Assembly: GCA_900544105.1 (NCBI GenBank)
Contig: UQUC01000071.1
Location: 1-10,613 of the forward strand
From: an uncultured Oscillibacter sp.
GTDB taxonomy: Bacteria; Bacillota; Clostridia; Oscillospirales; Oscillospiraceae
DNA length: 10,613 nucleotides
Reading direction: 5' to 3'
Shown here piece by piece: positions 5,177-10,613 of this stretch (position 1 is the stretch's first letter; the number at the start of each line of letters is the position of its first letter). The notes beneath the pieces are model-generated. The model was not told where the DNA came from and did no database searches. It worked only from the letters and a program-made list of their open reading frames with translations. Made by a program: the position numbers and the translations under genes.

Positions 5177-6178
5177 ATGTTACATAGAAAACCTCGTATT
5201 TTAGTTGTTGGCAGTTTTGTCATGGACGTGATCGCAACAACAGAGCAGATCCCCGGCGCCGGACAGACGGTTTACGGCAAGTCCTTCCACATGGCACCCG
5301 GCGGAAAAGGCGCTAATCAGGCCCTTCAATGCGCCCGTCTGGGTGCGGAAGTGACCATGGTAGGCTGCGTGGGTGATGATCTGTTTGGCCAGCAGCTTCT
5401 GGAGCCGCTGCGGGAAGCCGGAATGGATGTCAGTCATGTAGTGGTCCGAAAGGGGATCCACTCCGGCGTGGGACACGTGGTGTTGGAGGTCACGGAACAT
5501 AGCGCTCAGAACCGCATCGTAGTGATCCCCGGCGCCAACCGGACCTTGACGGTGGAAGAAGTAGCCTGGATCCAACAGGCAGTTTCCGGGTTTGATATGG
5601 TCCTGCTGCAATTGGAGGTCCCCATCGAGGTGAACCGGGCCGTGGCCCGCTGGGCCAGAGAGGCCGGTGTACCGGTGATCCTGAACCCGGCCCCCGCCAC
5701 GGAACTGGACGATGAGCTGCTGAGTCTGGTTTCCTACCTGATCCCCAACGAGCAGGAGGCATCTCAGGAGACCCATCTGCCCCTGCGCTTTGATAAGTCC
5801 GGCCCTTGGGATGAGGATCTGAGAAATATTGCCGATACGCTACAAGGTAAGGGCGTGGAGCATGTGATCATCACCCTGGGCAGCTACGGCTCCGCTGTGG
5901 CGGAGACCGGCGGCCCCCGGTATGTTCCCTGTGTCCATATGGAGCACGTGGCGGATCCTACGGCTGCCGGCGATTCCTTTGTGGGCGCGCTATCCACCGC
6001 GTTGGCTGTGGGTCTGCCCGAGGATGCGGCGCTGACCTTTGCCAGTCACACCGCTGCTATCACGGTCTCCCGGTTGGGAGCCATGCCGTCCCTGCCCACG
6101 CTGCCGGAGGTATTGGAGCTAATCCGGACCCGTGGCAGTGCTGGACTGGAATTGTCCTGCTTAGATGCGCTGCGCTGA
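5177..6178 (+). CDS. rbsK: Ribokinase, PfkB family
   Basis: 333 residues; phosphorylates D-ribose to ribose 5-phosphate in the cytoplasm. Sequence marks are GSFVMD (12-17, sugar-binding Asp17), GGKGANQA (42-49), LLQLEVPIE, ILNPAPATELDDELL followed by IPNEQEA, ITLGSYG, and the anion-hole/catalytic-base motif DPTAAGDSF. The DPT replaces the common DTT; the catalytic Asp of AAGD is kept. It is about 25 residues longer than E. coli RbsK, partly from an insertion after the PNEQEA motif and partly from a longer C-terminus. The start at 5177 has AGGAG ending 6 bases upstream; a TTG at 5147 is in frame but lacks a site. No ribose transporter lies nearby, so it may serve nucleoside salvage, consistent with the purine and pyrimidine genes next to it. 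Another PfkB sugar kinase specificity cannot be excluded. Confidence 0.9.
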   Translation: MLHRKPRILVVGSFVMDVIATTEQIPGAGQTVYGKSFHMAPGGKGANQALQCARLGAEVTMVGCVGDDLFGQQLLEPLREAGMDVSHVVVRKGIHSGVGHVVLEVTEHSAQNRIVVIPGANRTLTVEEVAWIQQAVSGFDMVLLQLEVPIEVNRAVARWAREAGVPVILNPAPATELDDELLSLVSYLIPNEQEASQETHLPLRFDKSGPWDEDLRNIADTLQGKGVEHVIITLGSYGSAVAETGGPRYVPCVHMEHVADPTAAGDSFVGALSTALAVGLPEDAALTFASHTAAITVSRLGAMPSLPTLPEVLELIRTRGSAGLELSCLDALR

Positions 6179-6191
6179 AACGGGAGGAAGC

Positions 6192-6430
6192 ATGGAGGAA
6201 CTTTTGGAACTTCGCCCGGGCCGTTACCGGCATTTTAAGGGAAACGAATATGAGCTGCTGTATGTGGCCCACCACTCGGAGACTTGGAGCCGATGGTGGT
6301 CTATCGGGCCTTGTATGGAGAGCGGGGCGTATGGGTGCGTCCCGCCGCCATGTGGAGCGAGGCGGTGGACCGGGACGGCTATCAAGGTCCCCGTTTTCGG
6401 TGGATCGGTGGAGTCTCGGAAGAGGTCTGA
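6192..6430 (+). pseudogene. DUF1653 protein gene with a one-base frameshift
   Basis: The start at 6192 has GGGAGGA just upstream and lies 13 bases after the ribokinase stop, so the two form an operon. The first 31 codons read MEELLELRPGRYRHFKGNEY..HHSET, typical for the DUF1653 family. The match then continues in another frame as LEPMVVYRALYGERGVWVRPAAMW...GPRFRWIGGVSEEV, ending at TGA 6428-6430. Restoring one T at 6284-6285 would join the halves into a 79-residue protein of normal family length. The break is in a short T run, so either a recent mutation or a sequencing error could explain it. The function of DUF1653 is unknown; the family is a small single-domain protein found across bacteria. 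Confidence 0.8.
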
Positions 6431-6470
6431 CGGCCTGCAAAAATATTTTTCAAGATTTTTGAAAAAAGGG

Positions 6471-6499
6471 TTGCTTTTTGCGGAAAGCTATGTTATTAT
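6471..6499 (+). promoter_or_regulatory. Promoter of the tRNA-Pro gene
   Basis: TTGCTT (6471-6476), a 17-base spacer and TATTAT (6494-6499). Transcription would start about 25 bases before the mature tRNA; the short leader holds a 6-bp hairpin TGACTT/AAGTCA (6508-6523) that RNase P processing would remove. Confidence 0.65.
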
Positions 6500-6532
6500 A
6501 CATAAGCTGACTTCGAGAAGTCAACCTCGCAT

Positions 6533-6608
<76 letters not shown>

Positions 6609-6609
6609 T

Positions 6610-6662
6610 GCAGAGTGTCCTTATAGGATCTGAGTATCCTGTAATGGACACTCTGCTTTTTT
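6610..6662 (+). terminator. Terminator of the tRNA-Pro transcript
   Basis: An 11-bp perfect outer stem (6610-6620 with 6646-6656) continues through one bulged T into a 9-bp inner stem (6621-6629 with 6636-6644), followed by six T (6657-6662). It starts 2 bases after the tRNA CCA. Confidence 0.93.
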
Positions 6663-6919
6663 ATTTCCCACAAAGTTCATACTGCAACCTGTTCCGGGGC
6701 GTAGCTGAGTGCTACGTAGTCTTTGAGCACGGTCCCTTTGACTACGACCAGGAATGCCGCACGGTGGAGGAGAAAGTCGAGGCCGCTATGAAGGCCTTCG
6801 ACTACGGGCTCACCGGCCGCTTTCTGGATACCACGCCGGGCTGGATCATGTATCTTTACTTCCATCCCGGCCAATATTTCAAATACATCCGGCCTATCCG
6901 CCGGCTGGAACACACTTGA
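6644..6919 (+). CDS. Hypothetical protein, 91 residues; possibly a 5'-truncated remnant
   Basis: I do not recognise a named family. The body from about residue 20 on looks like a real protein (YVVFEHGPFDYDQECRTVEEKVEAAMKAFDYGLTGRFLDTTPGWIMYLYFHPGQYFKYIRPI), with normal codon use and a mix of aromatic and acidic residues. The only in-frame ATG lies in the 3' arm of the tRNA terminator and has no ribosome site. The first dozen residues are therefore encoded by terminator sequence and are unlikely to be native. Either the 5' part was lost when the tRNA unit was placed here, or a non-canonical start is used. It ends before a terminator shared with the convergent esterase gene. Confidence 0.45.
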   Translation: MDTLLFYFPQSSYCNLFRGVAECYVVFEHGPFDYDQECRTVEEKVEAAMKAFDYGLTGRFLDTTPGWIMYLYFHPGQYFKYIRPIRRLEHT

Positions 6920-6931
6920 CCGCAAAAACAG

Positions 6932-6958
6932 AAGGACCACTCTTCGAGCGGTCCTTTT
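6932..6958. terminator. Bidirectional terminator between convergent genes
   Basis: Stem AAGGACC/GGTCCTT (6932-6938 with 6950-6956), with an inner CTC/GAG and a TTC loop, followed by T rightwards. Leftwards, the same hairpin follows the esterase stop by a few bases and is followed by CTGTTTTTG. Confidence 0.85.
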
Positions 6959-6963
6959 CATTT

Positions 6964-7902
6964 TTATAGCTCCAGCAGAAACCGGGCGGCGTTTTCCATG
7001 GCTGCCGCCGCTTTTTTGATGGGAAACATCTGAAATACGTGCCACATCCCCTCGCTGACCTCCAGCCGGCAGGGTACATGGGCCGCCCGCAGCGACGCGG
7101 CCAGGGACGCGGAATCGGAATAGAGTATCTCATGGTCTCCCACTTGGATCAGGGTAGGTGGAAAGCTCCCCAGATCCCCCAGCAGGGGCGACAAATCCGG
7201 GTCCTGGAGATCCCTGTCCCCGGCGTATGCCCTCCGGACGGCCTCGATGTACTCCGGTGTCAGCATGGGGTCGCTCTCCACCCGTTCCCGGTAGGATGCC
7301 CCGGACATGGTCATATCCGTCCAAGGGGACATCAGCAGCAGGGCCCGGGGCATCCGGCGCCCAGCGGCCTTCAGGCGGCGGCACAGCACCAGGGCCAGGT
7401 TGCCCCCGGCGGAATCTCCCGCCACCGTCACGTTTTCCGCCCCGTATCCCTGATACATCAGATAGTCCCAGGCTCGCATGGCATCCTCCACTGCCGCCGG
7501 GTAGGGATGCTCCGGCGCCAGCCGGTACTCAAAGCTCAGCACATCGTAGCCGGTGACGTGGGCCAGCTTGGAGGACAGCACCTGGGAATAACCCAGGTTG
7601 CCGCTGGTATAGCCGCCGCCGTGGCAGTAGAGAATCACCCGGCGGTCCCCATGGGGCGTTTTCAACCGGGTCCAGGCAGCAGGCATGGTCCCGATGAAAA
7701 GCTCTTCATACTCCATCCCCACCATAGGGGCGGTAAGGCGGCCCAGAATTTCCTGGTTCCGGCGCTGATGCTCCAGCTCCTCCGGGGTCATGGCCTCCGG
7801 GGAACCGGCGCTGTGCAGGGCTTTCAGTGCCCGCATCAGCGGGTCCATCCGGGGTTTTTCGGCATCCGTTTTCCGGTTTCTGCCTAATTGCAGCTTCTCC
7901 AT
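6964..7902 (-). CDS. Alpha/beta hydrolase, HSL-type (family IV) esterase
   Basis: 312 residues, typical for the alpha/beta-hydrolase fold-3 family, which cleaves short- to medium-chain carboxylic esters in the cytoplasm. The oxyanion motif HGGG (94-97), nucleophile motif GDSAGG (Ser164), DPDLSP (234-239), acid Asp256 in VGDHE and His288 in GMWHVF make a complete catalytic triad. No signal peptide is visible. The N-terminal 50 residues form a charged helical cap, as in this family. The start at 7902 follows GGAGG closely. It is divergently transcribed from an acyltransferase operon, and the pair may act on the same ester, though this is only inferred. The physiological substrate is unknown. 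Confidence 0.92.
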   Translation of the reverse strand: MEKLQLGRNRKTDAEKPRMDPLMRALKALHSAGSPEAMTPEELEHQRRNQEILGRLTAPMVGMEYEELFIGTMPAAWTRLKTPHGDRRVILYCHGGGYTSGNLGYSQVLSSKLAHVTGYDVLSFEYRLAPEHPYPAAVEDAMRAWDYLMYQGYGAENVTVAGDSAGGNLALVLCRRLKAAGRRMPRALLLMSPWTDMTMSGASYRERVESDPMLTPEYIEAVRRAYAGDRDLQDPDLSPLLGDLGSFPPTLIQVGDHEILYSDSASLAASLRAAHVPCRLEVSEGMWHVFQMFPIKKAAAAMENAARFLLEL

Positions 7903-7930
7903 AGGCCCTCCGCTCTTTCGTGTTGATTGC

Positions 7931-7959
7931 AGAATACCATAAATCGCGGAAAATGGGAA
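7931..7959 (-). promoter_or_regulatory. Promoter of the esterase gene
   Basis: Reading leftwards, TTCCCA (7954-7959), a 17-base spacer and TATTCT (7931-7936) preceded by TGG, an extended -10. The -35 is weak, which fits dependence on the extended element or on an activator. Confidence 0.5.
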
Positions 7960-7971
7960 GTGGAAAATGGG
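7948..7971. repeat. Direct repeat in the divergent promoter region
   Basis: GGAAAATGGG occurs at 7948-7957 and 7962-7971, spaced 14 bp start to start. It overlaps the esterase -35 and lies just upstream of the opposing promoter, so it could bind a regulator of both transcripts. It could also be chance. Confidence 0.45.
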
Positions 7972-7978
7972 CCATCTC

Positions 7979-8007
7979 TTGCCACGCTTTTCCCCGTGTG
8001 CTACAAT
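7979..8007 (+). promoter_or_regulatory. Promoter of the acyltransferase operon
   Basis: TTGCCA (7979-7984), a 17-base spacer and TACAAT (8002-8007) with an upstream TGC forming an extended -10. The leader is about 25 bases. Confidence 0.7.
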
Positions 8008-8039
8008 GATCTGTAACTATTTTCAGGGAGGTGACGCGG

Positions 8040-9314
8040 ATGGCAAAGCCAAACAGCCAGTGGTATCGGCTGGACAATGCCGGTATTCTCTATTCCGCCC
8101 TGCAAAGGGAGGAATATTCCGCCATCTACCGCTTCTCCGCCCTGATGACAGAACCGGTGCGGCCCGCCGCCCTGCAAAACGCCATTGACCGGGTGCTGCC
8201 CCGGTTCCCCAGCTTTGCCGTCCGCATCCGCCGGGGTCTGTTCTGGTACTATCTGGAGCCAAACACCGCCCCAGGTCCCTTTCTGAAGGCCGACGTGGCC
8301 AATCCCTGCCAGCCTGTGCGCTTCCGGGAGGACAACGGCTGGCTGGTGCGGTTTTACTACTACCGGAACCGCATCTCCCTGGAGGTGTTCCACGCCCTGT
8401 CCGACGGGGCCGGGGCCTTAACCTTTTTCAGAACGCTGCTGGCGGAGTATCTGCGGCAGATTGGCATCGGTGTTCCGGCCGGAAACGGCGTGCTGGACCT
8501 GGAGGAGCCGCCCCGGAAGGAGGAGCTGGAGGACGCATACGCCCGCTATGCCGGGCGTCACGCCCTGGGTCTGCGGCGGATGCCCAAAGCCTATGCCAAC
8601 ACCGGCACCCCGGAGCCTTTTTACACCTTCCATGTCACCATGGGTTTCGTGCCCCTGGGCAAGCTCCGGGAGACCGCACGGAGCTATGGCGCCTCCATCA
8701 CGGAATATCTCTCCGCCGCGCTGATCCATGTGCTGCTGGAAAAGCAGCGCCGGGAGCATCCCCACAAGGAACGCCCGGTGGCCCTGGCGGTGCCCATCAA
8801 TCTGCGGAGCTGGTTCCCCTCGGAAACGGTGCGGAACTTCATTACCACCGTCCGCCCCAGCATCGACCCGGCCCTGGGGGATTACACCTTTCCGGAGATC
8901 GTTTCCCAGGTGCGGCACTATATGAAGCTCCACGTCCACCGCCAGGAGCTGCAGGCCGCCTTTACCGGCAACGTCCGCTTCACGAAGAATTTCTTTCTCC
9001 GGGCGGTGCCGGTGTTTCTGAAAAATCCAGTGATGGCCCTCAACTACTATCTCCTGGGGGTGCGGCCCTACTCCTGTACCTATACCAATCCCGGCGCCTT
9101 CACCGTGCCGCCGGAGATGGCTCCCCATATTCAGGGCATGGAGGTGGTGCTGGGCCAGGCCACCGTGCCCCGGTGCCACTGTGCCTCCATCAGCTATGGC
9201 GACATCATGGAAATCACCTTTGCCGGCACCCAGGCCGAAACGGACACAGAGCGGGACTTTTTCCGCTTTCTGGTCCGGGAGGGCATCCCGGTGCGGATCG
9301 AGAGCAACCGATAA
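8040..9314 (+). CDS. Condensation-fold acyltransferase (alcohol acetyltransferase-like)
   Basis: 424 residues resembling the two-lobed chloramphenicol acetyltransferase/NRPS-condensation/AATase superfamily. The active-site motif HxxxDG is present as HALSDG (His118, Asp122, Gly123); His118 would be the general base. Residues from about 190 to 330 (ASITEYLSAALIHVLLEKQ, PINLRSWFPSETVRNFI) match the second lobe. There is no carrier-protein or adenylation domain, so it is a stand-alone enzyme that would take an acyl group from a thioester such as acyl-CoA and pass it to an alcohol or amine. The acceptor is unknown. The start at 8040 has GGGAGG 8 bases upstream; a GTG at 8031 overlaps that site and was not used. 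It is the first gene of a three-gene operon with 12- and 25-base gaps. Confidence 0.8.
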   Translation: MAKPNSQWYRLDNAGILYSALQREEYSAIYRFSALMTEPVRPAALQNAIDRVLPRFPSFAVRIRRGLFWYYLEPNTAPGPFLKADVANPCQPVRFREDNGWLVRFYYYRNRISLEVFHALSDGAGALTFFRTLLAEYLRQIGIGVPAGNGVLDLEEPPRKEELEDAYARYAGRHALGLRRMPKAYANTGTPEPFYTFHVTMGFVPLGKLRETARSYGASITEYLSAALIHVLLEKQRREHPHKERPVALAVPINLRSWFPSETVRNFITTVRPSIDPALGDYTFPEIVSQVRHYMKLHVHRQELQAAFTGNVRFTKNFFLRAVPVFLKNPVMALNYYLLGVRPYSCTYTNPGAFTVPPEMAPHIQGMEVVLGQATVPRCHCASISYGDIMEITFAGTQAETDTERDFFRFLVREGIPVRIESNR

Positions 9315-9326
9315 GAGGAGCATTTT

Positions 9327-10019
9327 ATGTCTTACTGTGTCAACTGCGGCGTGGAGCTGGACCCCAGCGCCAAGACCTGTCCCCTGTGCGGGACACCTGC
9401 CTGGCATCCGGAACTGGATGCGCCGCCCTATTTCCCCGCCAACTCTGCCGCCGTACAGCCTGCTTCCAGGCGAGAGGCCGCCATCCTGCTGACGGCCATG
9501 CTGGTGTCCGTGTCCCTGTGCTGCGGGCTTTTGAATCTGTTCCTGCCCACGGACCGTCCCTGGTCCCTGTACGTCATCGGGGCGGCAGTGATGCTGTGGG
9601 TTTGGTTTGCCCTGCCTATGGTGCTGCGGCGGCTGCCGGTCTTTTTCCGGCTCACCGCCGATGTGGCGGCCATTGGCATCTATGTCTGGCTCATCTCCAT
9701 CGACCTGGGCGGCAGCCACTGGTTCCGGGGGCTGGCCCTGCCCATGATCGGCTGGGCTGGGGTGCTGGTCTTTCTTTTGAGCTTTCTGCTCCGGGGCGGG
9801 CGGCGCTCCATACTTTCCGCTATTGCCCTGGTCATCGGGGCGGCTGGGCTTCTGGCCATGGGCATTGAATTCTGCGTCGACCGGTATTTCCGTGGTGTGT
9901 GGCAGCCGGGGTGGTCCCTGATCGTGCTGGCGGTCTGCGTGGGGCTCATCATTCCCCTGCGGATCGTCCGGCGGGTGCCCTCTCTCCGGGAGGAGGCCCG
10001 CCGCCGCTTCAACCTGTGA
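9327..10019 (+). CDS. Zinc-ribbon membrane protein, DUF6320-like
   Basis: 230 residues. The N-terminus is a zinc ribbon, CxxC (4,7) and CxxC (18,21), on the cytoplasmic side. After a linker to about residue 48 come roughly six hydrophobic helices (about 50-70, 80-100, 107-126, 133-155, 160-180, 192-212) and a basic tail REEARRRFNL. It matches my memory of DUF6320 proteins that accompany acyltransferases of this type in Clostridia; the family name is from memory. The start has GAGGAG about 6 bases upstream and lies 12 bases after the acyltransferase stop. It could anchor or regulate the acyltransferase at the membrane, or handle its lipid-like substrate. No catalytic motif is visible. Confidence 0.8.
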   Translation: MSYCVNCGVELDPSAKTCPLCGTPAWHPELDAPPYFPANSAAVQPASRREAAILLTAMLVSVSLCCGLLNLFLPTDRPWSLYVIGAAVMLWVWFALPMVLRRLPVFFRLTADVAAIGIYVWLISIDLGGSHWFRGLALPMIGWAGVLVFLLSFLLRGGRRSILSAIALVIGAAGLLAMGIEFCVDRYFRGVWQPGWSLIVLAVCVGLIIPLRIVRRVPSLREEARRRFNL

Positions 10020-10044
10020 CGCATAACACTTTAAGGAGGCGAAT

Positions 10045-10539
10045 ATGAATATCTCTCAGATCATGGAAAAAATGATCGTATTCTCCAACGGGAACCTGCA
10101 CGACATGAACCATTTCATGTGCGTGTGGACCTACGCCAAAACCATCGGCGAGCTGGAGGGGCTGGACCGGAAAACCCAGGAAACGCTGGAAATCGCCGCC
10201 ATCACCCATGACATCGCCTGCCCCCTGTGCCGGGAAAAATACGGAAACACCAATGGCAAGCGGCAGGAGGAAGAGGGTGGCCCTCTGGTACGGAGCTTTC
10301 TGGCGGATGCGGGCCTGTCTGCGGAGCAGGTGGACCGGGTGGCTTATCTGGTGAGCCACCACCATACCTACACGGATATTGACGGCATCGACTATCAAAT
10401 TTTGATTGAGGCGGACTATATCGTGAACGCATCCGAAAGCGGCTACAGCCCGGAAAACCGGAAGAACTTTCTGAAAAAGCACATGAAGACTGAAAGCGGT
10501 AAGCGGCTCCTCCGCTCCACGTTCTGTATGGAAACATAA
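10045..10539 (+). CDS. HD-domain phosphohydrolase
   Basis: 164 residues, single HD domain. Metal-binding residues are visible in order: H in HDMNH (His19/His23), His55-Asp56 in THDIA, the SHHHTY cluster (105-107) and Asp124 in EADYIVNA. HD proteins of this size hydrolyse phosphate esters, often nucleotides, but the substrate is not predictable here. The extra HHH cluster suggests two metal ions. The start has AAGGAGG ending about 5 bases upstream; the gene is 25 bases after the zinc-ribbon gene, so it is the third member of the operon. Whether it shares the acyltransferase pathway or is a passenger is open. Confidence 0.85.
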   Translation: MNISQIMEKMIVFSNGNLHDMNHFMCVWTYAKTIGELEGLDRKTQETLEIAAITHDIACPLCREKYGNTNGKRQEEEGGPLVRSFLADAGLSAEQVDRVAYLVSHHHTYTDIDGIDYQILIEADYIVNASESGYSPENRKNFLKKHMKTESGKRLLRSTFCMET

Positions 10540-10572
10540 AAAGGACCTGTTGCAAAATAGGCTCACAAAGGA

Positions 10573-10613
10573 CGCGGGGGCAAAAGGTCTTTCTCTGACC
10601 TTTTGCCCCCGCG
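10573..10613 (+). terminator. Perfect 17-bp inverted repeat, probable operon terminator
   Basis: The arms 10573-10589 and 10597-10613 are fully complementary with a 7-base loop. The stem has a GC-rich base (CGCGGGGGC) and a CAAAAGGTC upper part. It lies 34 bases past the HD gene stop. The window ends exactly at the stem, so any T tract cannot be seen and another role (element end) is possible. Confidence 0.6.

Noticed and set aside
6446..6466. AT-only hairpin TTTTTCAA/TTGAAAAA as terminator of the ribokinase operon
   Set aside because: The stem has almost no GC and no clear T tail; it may assist termination but cannot be supported.
8418..9719. 433-codon open frame on the minus strand opposite the acyltransferase
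   Set aside because: Composition-driven shadow rich in Gly, His and Gln; it spans two well-supported genes on the plus strand.

Overview
The window looks like chromosomal DNA from a fairly GC-rich, low-complexity-free Firmicute, most likely an anaerobic gut Clostridium of the Oscillospiraceae type (Flavonifractor or Lawsonibacter-like). This is inferred from strong AGGAGG-type ribosome sites, consensus sigma-A promoters with 17-base spacers, an encoded CCA on the tRNA, and gene families typical of that group (zinc-ribbon DUF6320 membrane protein, DUF1653, condensation-fold acyltransferase). The genus is a guess; no marker gene settles it.

Left part (1-3122). A uracil/xanthine permease gene (uraA, cut by the window edge) runs leftwards. 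Its transcript begins at a near-perfect promoter and first encodes a 42-residue leader peptide with a strong ribosome site. Inside that short frame lie a hairpin, a 19-base tract with 15 T, and then a GC-rich hairpin followed by T residues. This is the layout of the UTP-sensitive, translation-coupled attenuator of E. coli pyrBI. Next, also leftwards, is a shikimate-kinase-fold gene whose substrate-site residues are not all canonical. Divergent from it is a GntR/UTRA regulator.

Middle (3123-6178). The regulator is followed by IMP dehydrogenase (guaB). The enzyme is 503 residues long and, from memory, can be numbered residue for residue with that of the protozoan Tritrichomonas foetus. The last 63 bp of guaB are repeated 204 bp downstream, and the 141 bp between the copies is packed with hairpins. 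Three of the four differences between the copies are silent in the guaB frame. This resembles the scar of an element that integrates into a gene 3' end and restores it. The ancestral guaB terminator lies beyond the second copy. A ribokinase gene with its own promoter and a LacI-like inverted repeat follows.

Right-centre (6179-6966). A DUF1653 gene with a one-base frameshift follows ribokinase in the same operon. Then come a tRNA-Pro(GGG) with its own promoter and a 20-bp-stem terminator, a short orphan frame whose only start lies inside that terminator, and a terminator shared with the convergent esterase gene.

Right part (6964-10613). A family IV (HSL-type) esterase is transcribed leftwards. 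A divergent 137-bp promoter region separates it from a three-gene rightward operon: condensation-fold acyltransferase (HxxxDG), zinc-ribbon six-TM membrane protein, and HD-domain phosphohydrolase. An enzyme that could form esters beside one that could cleave them suggests a shared, undescribed ester or lipid function. The window ends in a perfect 17-bp inverted repeat, probably the operon terminator.
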